Origin: Campanula takesimana | Taxonomy: Eukaryota > Streptophyta > Magnoliopsida > Asterales > Campanulaceae | Direction: 5' to 3' | Length of the DNA stretch: 64,000 nucleotides | Assembly: GCA_026119855.1 (NCBI GenBank) | Contig: JAOWBW010000561.1 | Coordinates: 310,001 to 374,000 of the forward strand | Shown: positions 21,860 to 33,368 of the stretch, piece by piece | How the letters are laid out: each line of letters begins with the position of its first letter | How positions within the stretch are numbered: position 1 is the first letter of the stretch | Program-made: the position numbers and the translations under genes | The notes under the pieces: generated by a model | What the model was told of the DNA's origin: nothing | The model's input: the letters and a program-made list of their open reading frames with translations, nothing else | The model's database searches: none

Positions 21860-22940
21860 ACAGCAAGATAGGGTAATGTACTATAGCGTTTGTTACAATT
21901 AATGCAACATATTACGATTTGACATCTTAATGAAATGTACTTTATCATTTTGTTACATATAGTGGAACGCACCCTAACGACGTTAAAAAAGTAACTGAAA
22001 TGTCAACAATTTTAGAAAAAGAGTAACATTATTTAAATATACTTAACATTTGTTAGCCTATTTAATGGGTTTTGTCGCTCCATACTTACCTCTTACATTC
22101 CTTTGTGTCTGCCATCTTTCTCCACCAGATGTCCGCCCCACACTACCATCAGCCAGCCACAAACCACCAGAAACACCACCCATTTGCTCCTATCAACCAC
22201 CAACCACCATCAGATCTGAAACTTCTTCATCAGTCAAGCACAAAACTTATTCCCTTCAACAATGGCGTCCCTGTTCATCTTTCCCACAGCTGCAATGTCT
22301 GACCTTAAAGCCTTCCAAATCCTGTGACCCTTTCCGGGAATGTCTGTGCATCGACCCCCTCCCACCTCTTCAAGTTTCCTCCGGCTGAATGCACCATCAA
22401 GAAATCGACATCTCAACCGATGCCTCTCTCCTCTCAATCGCCTATTTTGCTCCATGTTAAACTAATTTCTAAGGATTGATTGGATATGCATTGGATTCGA
22501 TTGTGGCTGTGGTTCGATTTCGCCCAGGATTCAATTTGATTCTTGGGTTTGATCGGTTTCTGGGTTCGAAAGGCTAGGTTTTGTTCACTTTCAATTTGAT
22601 TTGTGTTTGATTCTCTTGTTCAATTTGGGTTCGATTTGGGATTCCTAGTGCTGGAATTTGGGTTCATTCTTGGTGTTCATCGATCCACCATTTTTTGTAG
22701 GTTTGAATTTTGGAAACAAATTCAAGGGATGTTACTTCATTAACGATTGTTAGTTTATTTAACGAATTTTTTCATTTCGTTAATAAAATTTAACGTCATC
22801 CAACATGGTTGCATTATTTGTAACCCGACATAAAAGTACATTTCATTATGTTGTTAAAGAAGAGTAAATTACCTTTTGTGTAACCAAGAGTGTAGTACGT
22901 TGCATTGGTTTGTAATTATAATTGATTGAGATTGAATGGA
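21860..22940. mobile_element. Possible TIR element, ends diverged
   Basis: A left block (about 21870-21990, with TAATGAAATGTACTTT and GTTACA motifs) returns inverted and diverged at about 22770-22930. The interior (22050-22640) is CT/CCA-rich and then TTCGATTTGGG-rich; a 112-codon frame at 22050-22388 matches no family I know. It may be a Mutator-like non-autonomous element with captured or simple sequence inside. Boundaries are uncertain. Confidence 0.35.
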
Positions 22941-23269
22941 CACGATGAGAAAAAAATAATGGCCCATACTCCTTCCATCCCAATTTAATTTCAAAAACTT
23001 TTTGGGTTTAAGAATTAAGAAAAAAGTAATGTGTTGTGAGTGTAGATGGTTTGGTAGGAGAAAGAAAGTGGGGTAAAAAATAGTTAGTGGGGGTAATTGT
23101 TGTGAGTATTACATATGTGGGGCCTATAAATAAAGAACATACAAAATTACAAATGTCAAAGCGAGTAAATGGTTGGTTGTTGAATTGAGGTTTCGTTTGA
23201 TTGACAAATACAGATTTTGAGTTTGATTGATTAAGAGAGGGGAGGAAGATTGATCATCATCATTAGGTA
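22941..23269. other. Spacer with a solo Stowaway left end
   Basis: TACTCCTTCCATCCCAATTT near 22968 is a Stowaway-like end without a convincing partner. Nothing else is supported. Confidence 0.35.
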
Positions 23270-23277
23270 GAGGACTG

Positions 23278-23631
23278 TAGGGATGGTCAAACCGAATCGG
23301 AACCGGAAAACTGGATCGGAACCGGACTGGAAAAACCCGGAACCCGGAGGAAACCGGAACCGGACGAACTGGAACCGCAAGGCATCCGGGCCGGTTCAGG
23401 GTCACATATATGCCGAACCGGACCGGACCGAAAATCCCTTATTTTTCAATAATTTTAAAGGGGAGAGGGGACCGGAATTGTACCGGAACTGGACCGAACC
23501 GGAACCGGATTGTGACTAACCGGAACCGGAACCGGGGTAAGCGCGGGCCGGTTCAGGGTCACCCTTTTGCCGAACCGGAACCGGCGGTTCCGAACCAGAA
23601 CCGGGCCCGGAACCGGTTTTGGCCATCCCTA
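23278..23631. mobile_element. hAT-type MITE rich in CCGGAA / TTCCGG
   Basis: The ends TAGGGATGGTCAAAC and TTTTGGCCATCCCTA are inverted. The flanks GAGGACTG and AAGGACTG form an 8-bp target duplication with one mismatch. The interior is made almost entirely of ACCGGAACCGG-type short repeats with inverted symmetry. TAGGG...CCCTA termini plus 8-bp duplications are typical of hAT elements. Confidence 0.75.
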
Positions 23632-23771
23632 AAGGACTGGAGGCGCCCGAAAGTGACCACCGACAATGACAAAGGGCAGATCTGGAGATGCAAACATTGG
23701 AAGTGTGTACTATTGTCTACTCCGTTCCGACGGTTCCGTAGCTACTTCATTCATTTAATTGCTTTTTCATA

Positions 23772-23951
23772 CTCTTTCCGTCTCAAAATGATCTTTTTAT
23801 TTGTCATTTCTCATTGTCACAAAATGTTCTTCCCATTTCTACAATTTGGGCTTAAAAGTGCATTGACACAACATAGATAGTTAAGCTAGTGTTCATGTCC
23901 TTAAAATGTTTGAATAGTCAAACGCGAAGATCTTTTTTGGGACGGAAGGAG
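23772..23951. mobile_element. Stowaway-type MITE
   Basis: The left end CTCTTTCCGTCTCAAAATGA and the right end TTTTGGGACGGAAGGAG are inverted, with TA on both sides. Confidence 0.7.
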
Positions 23952-23987
23952 TATTTTATTGCTAAGTCCTTTTTCTTAAAAATTATT

Positions 23988-24263
23988 CACTCTGTTTCAT
24001 AACTGTATGCACAAAATAAGTACTGCGCGGGAATTAAGGAATGAATAGTAGTGAGTAGTTGTTGTGAGTATGAAAAGTGAAGTAGGAGAGTGAAAGTGAG
24101 GTAGAGAATTATAGGTTGATTGGTGTTGTGAGTATAAAAATAAAGTACGAGAGCGAATAAGTAAGGGGAATAATAAAGATTTTTTTCCATTTTAGAAAAG
24201 TTAGACTTATTAATGGGACGTCAAAAGAAGAAATTTGTGCACATAACTATGAGACGGATGGAA
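23988..24263. mobile_element. Stowaway-type MITE, decayed ends
   Basis: CACTCTGTTTCATAAC at the left and GAGACGGATGGAAT at the right are diverged inverted ends. Its interior (AAAGTGAGGTAGAGAATT) matches other Stowaway copies in the window. Confidence 0.5.
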
Positions 24264-25491
24264 TATTTCTTTATATTCTTCTTTCATTTCCCCACTCTAT
24301 TTGTTATAGAACCATTTACATGTTTAAAAAAGTTTCATAACGCACGAAAAATTCTTCAAAATATTTTGTATTATTCAAATAGTATTATTGTATAATGTGC
24401 TGCATCACATAACACTACTACTGAATATAATACTGCATGATGGAGATGGCCAGACCCGAACATTCAGTGCAACAGAACAGGGCCCCAAAAATGGGTGGGG
24501 GGGGGGGGGGGGGGGGGGGGTGTGTCCAAACCCATTATGCATATGGGGTTTCATTTATCCCTTCTCTTCTATATATGACGTCCGCATAATCAGTAACACA
24601 AAAACGCAATCTCGATTCTTGTTTCCAGTCTCGCCGTTAATTCTTCCTCGACAAAAATAAAAAGCCTCTTCGTAATCTCTCCAATTTCAAAACCCCCTTC
24701 CCTCGCTTGTACGTCTCTGTCTCTTTGAATCTCTGCCTAATTCCGTCTCTCGAATGTCTCTTGTTCTCGCCATCACCATCGTCGGAGTATTGGATTCACC
24801 ATCATTAGAGTACGTACGTCTGTCTCTTACGCAGACTTTTGTGATTTACGATTTAGGGATTCACTTTCAGATTTGAAATTCAATCTTGAAGCCCTAATTT
24901 TTTTTTAATTTTTTTTTTCTAATTGAATCCATTTTATTTAATTGAATCCCATTTGTTCTCGCCTCTTGTCTTGATTTTTGTTAGTCTGATTTCTTTTTAA
25001 TATTTTCTACTACAGGGTTTCAACAAATTATATAAAACTACTTATATATTATATGTTGTATGTTTATTTTGTGTAATTTGCTTAAATTTAAAGGGCCCCA
25101 TATTCATTTTGACACCGCGGCCCTAAAGTTATTGAGACGGGCCTGGAGGTGGCCGACCGGAGGTGACTGGCGGAGCGGCGATGGCGACCTACAGTGGTGG
25201 CAGACGACAATAGTATTGATGATGTATTATAATTTTTAATCACTGCATATTGCATTCAATATATCATACTGCATGCAATATGATTTTTTTTTTGGATAAA
25301 TCACTTCCATTTCAGTTTTCCATTAAATTGAAATGCCCGAAAATTTCTTATGTAATATTATATCATACTGCATGCAATAAATAAAAAGTATGATACTTCA
25401 TGAATACAACCGCCACCGTCCCCGCCTTCTGCCACCGCCTTTATGAATATTATATCCAGTATGCACTTATGTAATGCAGCGGACTGTAGAA
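24264..25491. other. Unassigned region with a 24-bp G tract
   Basis: The stretch holds an uninterrupted G tract (24497-24520). After it comes a CT-rich sequence at about 24600-24830 that resembles a plant 5' leader (CCATTTCAAAAC-like, many TCTCTG) and an intron-like T-rich stretch. GGGCCCC-type motifs occur at 24480 and 25093. No protein family was recognised, and it may be an old transposon. Confidence 0.3.
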
Positions 25492-26043
25492 TAGGGGTGT
25501 GCACGGGTCGGTTTGGTTCGGTTTTAGGCCAAAACCGACACCAAACCAATAGCTATCGGTTTATGTAATTCAAAACCATTAAGCTTCGGTTTCTTAATGG
25601 TTCGGTTTGTTCGGTTTCGGTGTGATTTCGGTTTGGTTCGGTGTCAAATCAATAGAATGGACTGTTGGGTTGTGGGTTTGTTGGGCCGCCTTAATGGGCT
25701 ACATTCAAATGAGGCCCAATTTACACATAATAAATAATAAGGTCAAATAAGGCACATTTTCAGCTTGAAGTATGAATTGGGCCGATGGGCCATACTACTT
25801 GGGCCAAAAACTACAAATGAAAGTTTACAACTATTAATTCAAATAATTAGCTACGAATAAAACGACATAGTTTTAGGTTATCGGTTCGGTTCGGTTTCTT
25901 ATCGGTTCTAACAAGCTAGAAACCTAAACCGAACCACTACTTTCGGTTTTCTAATTTTTAGAAACCGGTCCTAACCAATAGCTTATTGGACCGGTTTTTG
26001 GGTCCGGTTTTTTCGGTTTTATTGGTTTTTTTGATCACCCCTA
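25492..26043. mobile_element. hAT-type MITE rich in CGGTTCGGTTT
   Basis: The ends TAGGGGTGTGCAC and TTGATCACCCCTA are flanked by a perfect 8-bp duplication, CTGTAGAA (25484-25491 and 26044-26051). The interior is GGTTCGGTT-type repeats near both ends, with unique sequence between. Confidence 0.85.
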
Positions 26044-26051
26044 CTGTAGAA

Positions 26052-26889
26052 TAATATTACACGAATAATGCAAGATGTTGTGAGAAATTTCTTAAGCGTT
26101 ATGAAACCTTTTTGAAACTTTCCGGGGCGGGCATTGAAGTCGATGCGGTTGAGATTGTTTATGAATCGGGCAACTAGGAAATTCATCTAGGAAATTCATG
26201 AGGTCGAAAATAGAATTTTGACTTTCGATACTATTTTCATGGGCCCTAAGTTCATCTTTCAAATGTAAGAGCCCATGAATGTAGAAAACGTTTGTGTTAT
26301 TGTGGACATGCTCGGCCTTGCGACGAGTCCTAATTCTATCCGCAAAATTGTTTGGCCACTTCACATTTCACAAGCAACAACTGCCTAAGGCCCCTTTTGG
26401 GTTGGTTGTTACTAATGTCAAAAATGTATGTCAATTTCGAAAAGAAAATTGTCTCAAATAAATGATTTTCTTTTAAAAAAACTTTGTTCGTTTTCCGGTT
26501 TTATTGTTATGAATTATCATTTCATCTTTTTAAAATAAATCTCTAATTCTTATTTAAGAGAAAGAAACTAAGAAAGTGGGTGGGGAGTTGTGAGAATGAA
26601 AAGTGAGTCTCATTTTCCATTTTAGGTAATAAAGTAAAGTAATAACCTTAAATTAAGACAGACAAAAAATGAAAGTAAGAATCTTAAATCAGGACAAAGG
26701 GAGTATTATAAAATATAATAAATTTTAAATCAAATAATTTTATTAAAATACATCACAAAATATTATTATATTTATAAATGATAATAATAATTGGTACATT
26801 AATTTTAAGGGGTCAATAGTCTAAAAGTGTACACTTTAACCCTTGACACTTCGACCTCAGCCAAGTTCATAAGCTTTAAGGCCAACTAA
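26052..26889. other. Spacer with a 90-codon unassigned frame
   Basis: A minus-strand frame at 26364-26092 (contains YIHGLLHLKDELRAHENS) has plausible amino-acid composition but no recognised family. It could be a fragment of an older gene. The right part, 26520-26710, carries a degraded Stowaway end (AGGACAAAGGGAGTA). Confidence 0.25.
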
Positions 26890-27810
26890 GACCATGGACA
26901 ATAAGGGGTTGAGAGGGGGGTTGAGTGGGGGGGTCAACTAGTTGAGTGTGTGCAATAAGGGGTTGAGAGGGGGGTGGTTGAAGGGAAGGGTTGAAGAAGT
27001 TCAACCCGGTTGAGAAATTCTGGTGGGGCCCAAGAAAATCCACGTGGCGGTATAGTATTGGCCACCACAAGGAGAGTGCACCACACCTCCCATTTAGGCG
27101 AGTTTGCTGCTCTTCTCTCTCTTTTTTTTTTTTTTTAAAGATTTATATTTTCGGATTAATTTTTTATCCCAATTTTTTGAGCTCAATTATTTCATAGTAA
27201 ATTGATTTTTTTATAAAAAAAAATCACCAAAATTTATCATTTTTTTTCATCTATAAATTGATGTAAGTTTCATTTGATTTGGACACCGAAAAAAAATCTT
27301 CTTTTCTCAATATAAAATTTTCAATTATACTTTATTAACCCTTATTTAAAAAATTTCAACATCTTTTTAAGTGTGTGGTATTTTTTTAATAATAATTATC
27401 ATCATTTTTCATATTTCTTTAATTGCAATTTAAAAAATTAATTAAGTGTGAAGTATTTTTAAATTATAAATGATATAATAATAATTATTATTTATTAATC
27501 ATAAAAATAAAGATTATAAATAAAAAATCTCGAATTTATAATAATAATAATAATCATTTATTTTTTAAATGATTATTATTATTATTATTATTATTATATT
27601 AATCATAAAAATAAAGATTATAAATAAAATAAAAGTGGTGGGGTATAGAATGATGAGTTGGGAGGAGTTGAATTTTAAACTAAACTAGTTATTGTGGGGG
27701 GTGTAGTTGAGAGGGTAGTTGAATGATTAAGTGGATGGAGAGAGAAGATGAGGTGTCGTGATATTAAGGTAGTTGAATGTTTTTAGGGGGTTGGATTATT
27801 GCTCATGGTC
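26890..27810. mobile_element. PIF/Harbinger-type MITE (copy B)
   Basis: The inverted ends GACCATGGACAATAA and TTATTGCTCATGGTC are flanked by TAA on both sides (26887-26889 and 27811-27813). It is the same family as 3785-4475 (shared TTTATCCCAATTNTTTGAG core and subterminal GGGTTGAG-type motifs), but longer owing to AT-rich and TAA/ATT repeat growth near 27480-27600. Confidence 0.85.
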
Positions 27811-27902
27811 TAAGCTATTTAAAGAGTCAGCACGCCACGTACACATTTTTAACCGTGGAATGGATAGAAAATAGACGGAAGGACGGCAACAAAAATAAAA
27901 TA

Positions 27903-28160
27903 CTCTCTCTGTCCCTAAATGAGTGTCCATTTTTAAGAAATATTTGTCCTAAAATGAGTGTCTTTTTTTAACATAACTTTGTCCCTAAATGTTTTTTTTC
28001 GAAATTTTTTTCACCGGTTTCTTTATACGTGCAAAACTAAATGTTTGGAAAGGAGATTACAAGATTATATATTAATCTTTGCTACCAAATTGTACACAAA
28101 GTTGAGATTTTCAATGTCCCTTAAAATGAAATTTGGACACTTATTTAGGGATAAAGGTAG
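27903..28160. mobile_element. Stowaway-type MITE, AAATGAGTGTCC family (copy 1)
   Basis: The left end CTCTCTCTGTCCCTAAATGA and the right end inverse are flanked by TA. Sister copies are at 38989-39255 and 54637-54880; all three share GTTCTTTATACGTGCAAAAC-like and TGTCCCTTAAAATG blocks. Confidence 0.75.
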
Positions 28161-28258
28161 TAATAAAAATAAACTAGTTCAAGGGGAAAACCAGAAAAAA
28201 ATGGGTTTGAGACGAAAACGAAAAAAGGATAGGGAATATTTAACTCAAAAATCATATT

Positions 28259-28551
28259 CTCTCCGTCCCGGTTTAAGGTTCTTAGTTTAATTTTACACGC
28301 TTATTAAGAAATCAAGGTAAATTTGAGTCATAAATAGTAGTGTGTAGAGAATATAATTATCCATTCATAAAGCAAGTGGGTAAAAAGTAGATGGGTAAGT
28401 GATGGTTTTTTTGTAATATGTGAACTTTATGAGGACAATGATGTCCAAAACACTATTCATCATTTGCCATTTAAGGAATAAATCAATTAAGATTCTTAAA
28501 TTGAGACATACCGAAAAGGAAAGTAAAAAGCTTAAACTGGGGCGGTGGGAG
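28259..28551. mobile_element. Stowaway-type MITE, TTTAAGGTTCTTA family
   Basis: The left end CTCTCCGTCCCGGTTTAAGG and the right end AAACTGGGGCGGTGGGAG are inverted. It is the same family as the MITE whose two ends are at 39856 and 49843. Confidence 0.7.
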
Positions 28552-29096
28552 TATAAAGGCAAAAGTGTTTTAACTTGAAGTTTGTATTAACTTATTGCAT
28601 TACTTTCTTAAGTGTTTGTTGCTCCTACAAAAAGCAATAAGTTCATTGAACATCTATACGTAATTCATGAACTCAATAGAGATGGATCCATGTTGGGCAC
28701 CCTACTTCAAATTGTTTGCTTCTGCAAGTAAGTTTGAGAGTGTCAAGTGACAGTACGGTACGGGGTATCCCCCAAAATGGGAAGAAAGTATTGGAGATTG
28801 CCTAATTAATTAAGAGTCATCTTTGGTTTGAGTGGTCTCCCACAAATTTGGGGGCGCAGAATGTCAACCATAGCCACATGGGCCTCCAAATAAGGTAATT
28901 ATATATTTGATGTACAGCTGAATACCATACTGACTTAATTTAGAGCATGTTTGTTTGAGCTGAACAAAACCTTTTAATAATTTTTAATAATGTAAAAGAA
29001 AGCATTTTTTAAGTCATTTAGAGACCTTGTTCATTGTTCAGCCAAACAAACAAGCCCTTACTTACAAACTGAGTGATTGATGAAGAATACCATATA
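28552..29096. other. Spacer with no recognised feature
   Basis: AT-rich unique-looking sequence between MITEs. No supported gene or repeat. Confidence 0.4.
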
Positions 29097-29378
29097 CTCC
29101 CTCCGTCCCACCTCACTTGAGACCTAAAAGGTGGGCACGATAACTAAAAAAAAAAAGAATAAAATAAAGAAAATGTGTGGTAGAAAGTGAGGAGAGAGAA
29201 TGAGTGGGGTTAAAAGTAGGTTGGTTGAATAAATTATGTGATGGAAAATAAAGAGAAAATGAGTGGGTGTGGTAGATTGAATATAAAATTATAAAAGAAT
29301 GACCATTTTGGGGAGTCTCAAGTGAAATGGGACGGCCCAAAATAGAAATAAGTCTCAAGTGAGGTGGGACGGAGGGAG
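29097..29378. mobile_element. Stowaway MITE
   Basis: The ends CTCCCTCCGTCCCACCTCAC and GTGAGGTGGGACGGAGGGAG are perfect inverses with TA on both sides. It is related to the copies at 20998 and 46500. Confidence 0.9.
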
Positions 29379-29393
29379 TAAATGCATATGGAG

Positions 29394-30374
29394 TAGGGGT
29401 GGAAATGGTTCGGTTTAGCTCGGTTTGGGGTAATTTAGAGGTCAAGCCGCTATATGTCAGTTTAGAGAAATCCCAAACCGAGCTGAACCACAAAAAAGTC
29501 CAAACCGAGCTGAGCTAAACCATAATGGTCTGGTTCGGTTTGAACCGCAGTCTGATTTCGCGGTTCAAACTGTGGCTTGAACCGCGGTTTGAACCAGAAC
29601 ACCTTCTACATACCATACTTTTTTATGCCTTAGAAAAGGCCAATCATTTACTCCGCCCGTCCCAGTCATTTACTCCCTCCGTCCCAAAATGATTTTATAC
29701 TTTTTTCCTTTGCAATAATTGAGTAAAATGCATGAAGATCATTTTAGGACGGAGGGAAAACATGAATATGCCTTAGAAAAGGCCTCAGTCATTTACTTTC
29801 TCCGTCCCAAAATAATATTCATACTTTTTTCCTTCGCAATAATAGAGAAAAATGCATGAAGATCATTTTGGGATGGAGGGAATACATGAATATGCCTTAG
29901 AAAAGGTCAAAGTCATTTGCTCCTTCCGTCCCAAAATGATATTCATACATTTTTCCTTGGCGATAATAGAGAAAAAAGTATGAAGATCATTTTAGGACGG
30001 AAGGAGTACATGAATATGCCTTAGAAAAGGCCACAATACTTACTAAGATAAGCTTAACATGTTGAAACTGAATTTGTATATTTTCTTAAGAAAAATAATA
30101 TGCCGGTTAATAATCCTTATTTATATGTAAACACGGTTCAGCTAGCTCGGTTCAACGGTTCGGCTCCACGGTTCGGCTCGTGGTTCAGCTTGATATGGTT
30201 CGGTTCGGTTTGGTTCGGCTTGGAAGGGCCAGACCGTAAGCCGAACCGAACCGTATGGTTTATCATTTTTTTAAACCGAGCTGAACCATATATGTTTAAA
30301 AACCGAGCTAAACCGCTCGGCTTGGTTCGGTTCGGTTCTAAACCGCGGTTTGAGCCGAACCATTTCCACCCCTA
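29394..30374. mobile_element. hAT-type MITE rich in GGTTCGGTTT, carrying an internal tandem repeat
   Basis: The ends TAGGGGTGGAAATGGTTCGG and CCGAACCATTTCCACCCCTA are perfect inverses. The flanks ATATGGAG and ACATGGAG form an 8-bp duplication with one mismatch. The interior holds GGTTCGG-type repeats at both ends and an unrelated tandem repeat at 29634-30030. Confidence 0.85.
29634..30030. repeat. Tandem repeat of a Stowaway-like MITE plus its flank, about three units
   Basis: TATGCCTTAGAAAAGG occurs at 29634, 29767, 29891 and 30015, giving spacings of 133, 124 and 124 bp. Each unit contains a small hairpin with Stowaway ends (TCCGTCCCAAAATGAT and ATCATTTTAGGACGGA). A MITE insertion followed by tandem duplication explains it. 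Confidence 0.8.
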
Positions 30375-30383
30375 ACATGGAGT

Positions 30384-30790
30384 ACTTTCTCCGTCCTATT
30401 TTGTGTCTTTTCAACTTGAGAATCCCAATGAATCCTTAATTGTATTGTCTTTTTTTCTTAGACTCTCCATAATCCAAATGAGACCACAATTCCTATGTTT
30501 AATCTCTACAAGAGCCTTAAATCTATAGAATCGTCGAAGTGAAGATTCGTTTTAGTCACTTTGATTTTTAGTGATCAAAACAAGTGAATTTGGATTAAAC
30601 ATTAATATCAATTTAAACATTCCAATGTGACTCTGGAAATTGTTATTGATAAATCACTATGTTAGTTATCAATAACAATTTTGTGAATTACATTGGGATG
30701 TTTAGATTGGGATTAATATTTGGTCAAAGTTCACTTGTGTGGATCACCAAAAGTCAAAGTGGTCAATAAATATAAATGAGACTGAGGGAT
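30384..30790. mobile_element. Hairpin MITE, decayed
   Basis: TACTTTCTCCGTCCTATTTT at the left resembles a Stowaway end. Inside, GTCACTTTGATTTTTAGTGA (about 30555) pairs inversely with TCACCAAAAGTCAAAGTGG (about 30740). The right end is weak (GAGACTGAGGG). Confidence 0.45.
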
Positions 30791-30933
30791 TTTGCATCCA
30801 TCAAATGTTTCTGTCTGTGGACATAGCTAACACATCGTTATAGTAAATCATGTATATACGTGTTATTTATTTGTGTTTATTGTTTCAAGTTATGAAAGTG
30901 CACAGTAGCTCAGCTCTATGACTATTGAACTAC

Positions 30934-31532
30934 TGATGTAACACGAGGAAGCATGAAGAAGCCGCCCCTGCGCAAAGATCCGCCCGGACCCAAGAAGCAG
31001 CCCGACCGGACCAAGCCGCGCACGACTGTGCGAGGTACAAGACACGCCCGTGCGCAAATTGGGCGAAAGAAGGAAGGGGTTGACTGGAATGGCACGACCG
31101 TGCCACATTAAGGGCGACCGTGCTCAGCAAGTCGCCAGGAAATTAATTGTTTGCAGAATTCCTTTTTGATTAAGTATTTTGGGTATTTTTGGTAAACTTT
31201 TATGAGTCGTTTTTAGAATAGGGGTTTATTATTTCCTAACCTTTAAATACTCTTTTATATTCATTGTATTGAACACGTTTGATTTTGATTATTTTATAAA
31301 GTTTGCTTTTGCATCTTTGTGGGTTTATTCCCTAGAAACCATTGTTGGTTTTGTTGAAGGTGGATTCATTCGGAAGGTGGATTCCTTCGTTTATTCGAGA
31401 GCTTCATCACTATTGGTGTTGTTCTTGCCAAACCCTAATTCGTGGATTTGAATTGGGTCAATTAAATCGTTGATTCGATTAATTGCCTATCCGGTTACTT
31501 TTATTTTAATTCCGTTGCAACCCTTTACATTA
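30934..31532 (+). repeat. 5' LTR of TR-GAG copy 1
   Basis: It matches 33369-33969 with scattered substitutions, so it is older than the other LTR pairs here. It contains a palindrome cluster, best seen as GGCACG-AC-CGTGCC at 31091-31104, with degenerate relatives around 31010-31060 and 31110-31125. Confidence 0.85.
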
Positions 31533-31566
31533 GTTGATATCAGAAAAGGACGATCTAAGGAGGAAG

Positions 31567-33360
31567 ATGACCAATGAGCAAGCGAATCCTTGAGATTTGA
31601 CTGCGGTGTTAGAACGATTCCGTCATGATTTGGAGCAACGCGAGGCAGATCGTGTTGAACGCGAAGAGCAACGAGAGGCAGAACGGGCTGAATGGGATCG
31701 AATGTTAACAGAGGCGTTGCGAACTTTGCAGGAGAGTATTGGGAATCTTGGGTAGAGAAAAAAACGACAGGATGAACGTGTCGAACATGGAGTTCCCATT
31801 CGTCGTGGTCAACCAGCCGGACGAAATCAGCATAACTTGGGTGGTGGAGGTAATTTTTGTTATGAACACAATCCCAAAATTAAGGCTGATTAGCCATTTT
31901 TTTTCTAGTGAATTGGACATGGTTGAATTTTCTGATTGGCTTGAGGAAGTTGAAAAATATTTTGCTTTAATGAATATTCCCGCTGAACGACAAGTTCCTT
32001 ATGTTGCTTATAAATTGAGGGGTGGTGCATCTGCTTGGTGGAGGAAATTACGCACTCAAAATATTCGTAACAATAGACCAATGATTACTGAATGGCCTAT
32101 GATGAAACAGGTCTTAAGGAAACAATTTTTACCTACTAATGTTGACCAACAAATGTATCAAAATTTTTTTGGACTGTCATCAGGGTACTAAATCTGTTCG
32201 TGAGTACACGCATGAATTTCATTCTTGGTCTGCCCGTAACGATTTATGTGAGTCGGATGCTCAATTAACTGCTAGGTATGTTTCTGGGCTTCAAGTTGAT
32301 ATTTGTAATCAGGTTGAGTTGACACAAGTTCACTTTTTGGATGAGGCCATTGATCGGGCGTCGACAGTTGAACGTCAGCGTGCTACTTCTGGGAGCGCAG
32401 TTTCTAGTTCGTCTGTTGGTAGTTCAGTAATGGCTAAAGAGACAGCACGAGGTGTGGGTTCTAAGCCCGTTGCAGCAGAACAGGTAACACCTGCTGTTCC
32501 TGTTAAAAAGAACATTGCCCCTGCTACTGGTGGTCAACAGAAGGATAATCCTTATGCCAAAAACTATGGAACCAAGTGTTTTAAATGTGGGCAAACAAGA
32601 CATATTTCTAGTGGTTGCACTCTTCGCAAGAATATTAATATGGTGGCTCGAGCGGATGATGAAGATGATGGTGATTGCGAGGAGGTTGTTTATGATCCTA
32701 ATGTGGACGATGAAGACGGAGACGAACATACCGCGTGTGTGGTTAGTAAGCTTATTTCGCCTACTCCCATGGTGGAGGTTACTCCTGCACGACATAATAT
32801 CTTTTGTACCAAGGGTAAGGTCAAGGATATGGCGGTTCGCATAATTATTGACATTGGCAGCAGTGAGAACTTGGTGGCAAGAGGTTTGGTAAATAAGCTC
32901 AAGCTTGAGGTACGTAACCATCCATCTCCTTATGTTGTTGGGTGGATCAATGCTACGGGCTCTTTGAAGGTAACATAACAATGTATCATTCCTTTTTCTA
33001 TTGGCAAATATAAAGATGTGATTACATGCGATGTTGTGGATATGAGCGCTTGTCAGATTTTGCTTGGTAGGCCGTGGCATTTTGATGTTAGTTCCATGCA
33101 TTGTGGTCGTACGAATGTGATTCGTTTGGTTAAGCATGGGCGTCGGTTTTGAGGGACAAGGAGGGTGGGTGCAACGGCAACGGAAAACATCTTAGTCTCT
33201 TTGTATTCCTAAATCTTTTGTTTCAGGTTCCTTGCCTAAACAGTTGATCAAGGGTAAAACAAGGCGGTTGCTCGATAAAGGGAAGTCCGAGCGTGGCGTT
33301 ACACTTTCCTTGGGATGTTCTGTTATGGTACATGATTCGGGGACGAATCATTTTAAAGCG
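31567..33360 (+). pseudogene. TR-GAG gag-protease gene, copy 1, broken
   Basis: The first recognisable stretch (about 31567 on, MTNEQ) has an N-terminal coiled coil rich in EQREA and is ended by a stop near 31755. The Gag body runs in two overlapping frames. One ends near 32191 (ELDMVEFSDWLEEVEKYF, GGASAWWRKL) and the other continues from about 32150 (SVREYTHEFHSWSARNDL). They are offset at an eight-T run where the sister copy has five. Next come a zinc knuckle (CFKCGQTRHISSGC) and a retropepsin-like domain in which the sister's D-S-G reads D-I-G (IDIGSSENLVARG). A stop follows LKVT at 32978; LLGRPWHFD continues beyond in frame. Homology then runs into the LTR with no reverse transcriptase. 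Confidence 0.75.
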
Positions 33361-33368
33361 AGGGTGTA

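Noticed and set aside
22050..22388. 112-codon frame, Pro/Ser-rich
   Set aside because: CCA-rich composition inside a possible TIR element, overlapping a second frame of similar length. No family is recognised.
32424..33137. A 237-codon minus-strand frame over TR-GAG copy 1
   Set aside because: It is antisense to the recognisable Gag-protease sequence on the plus strand and has no family resemblance.
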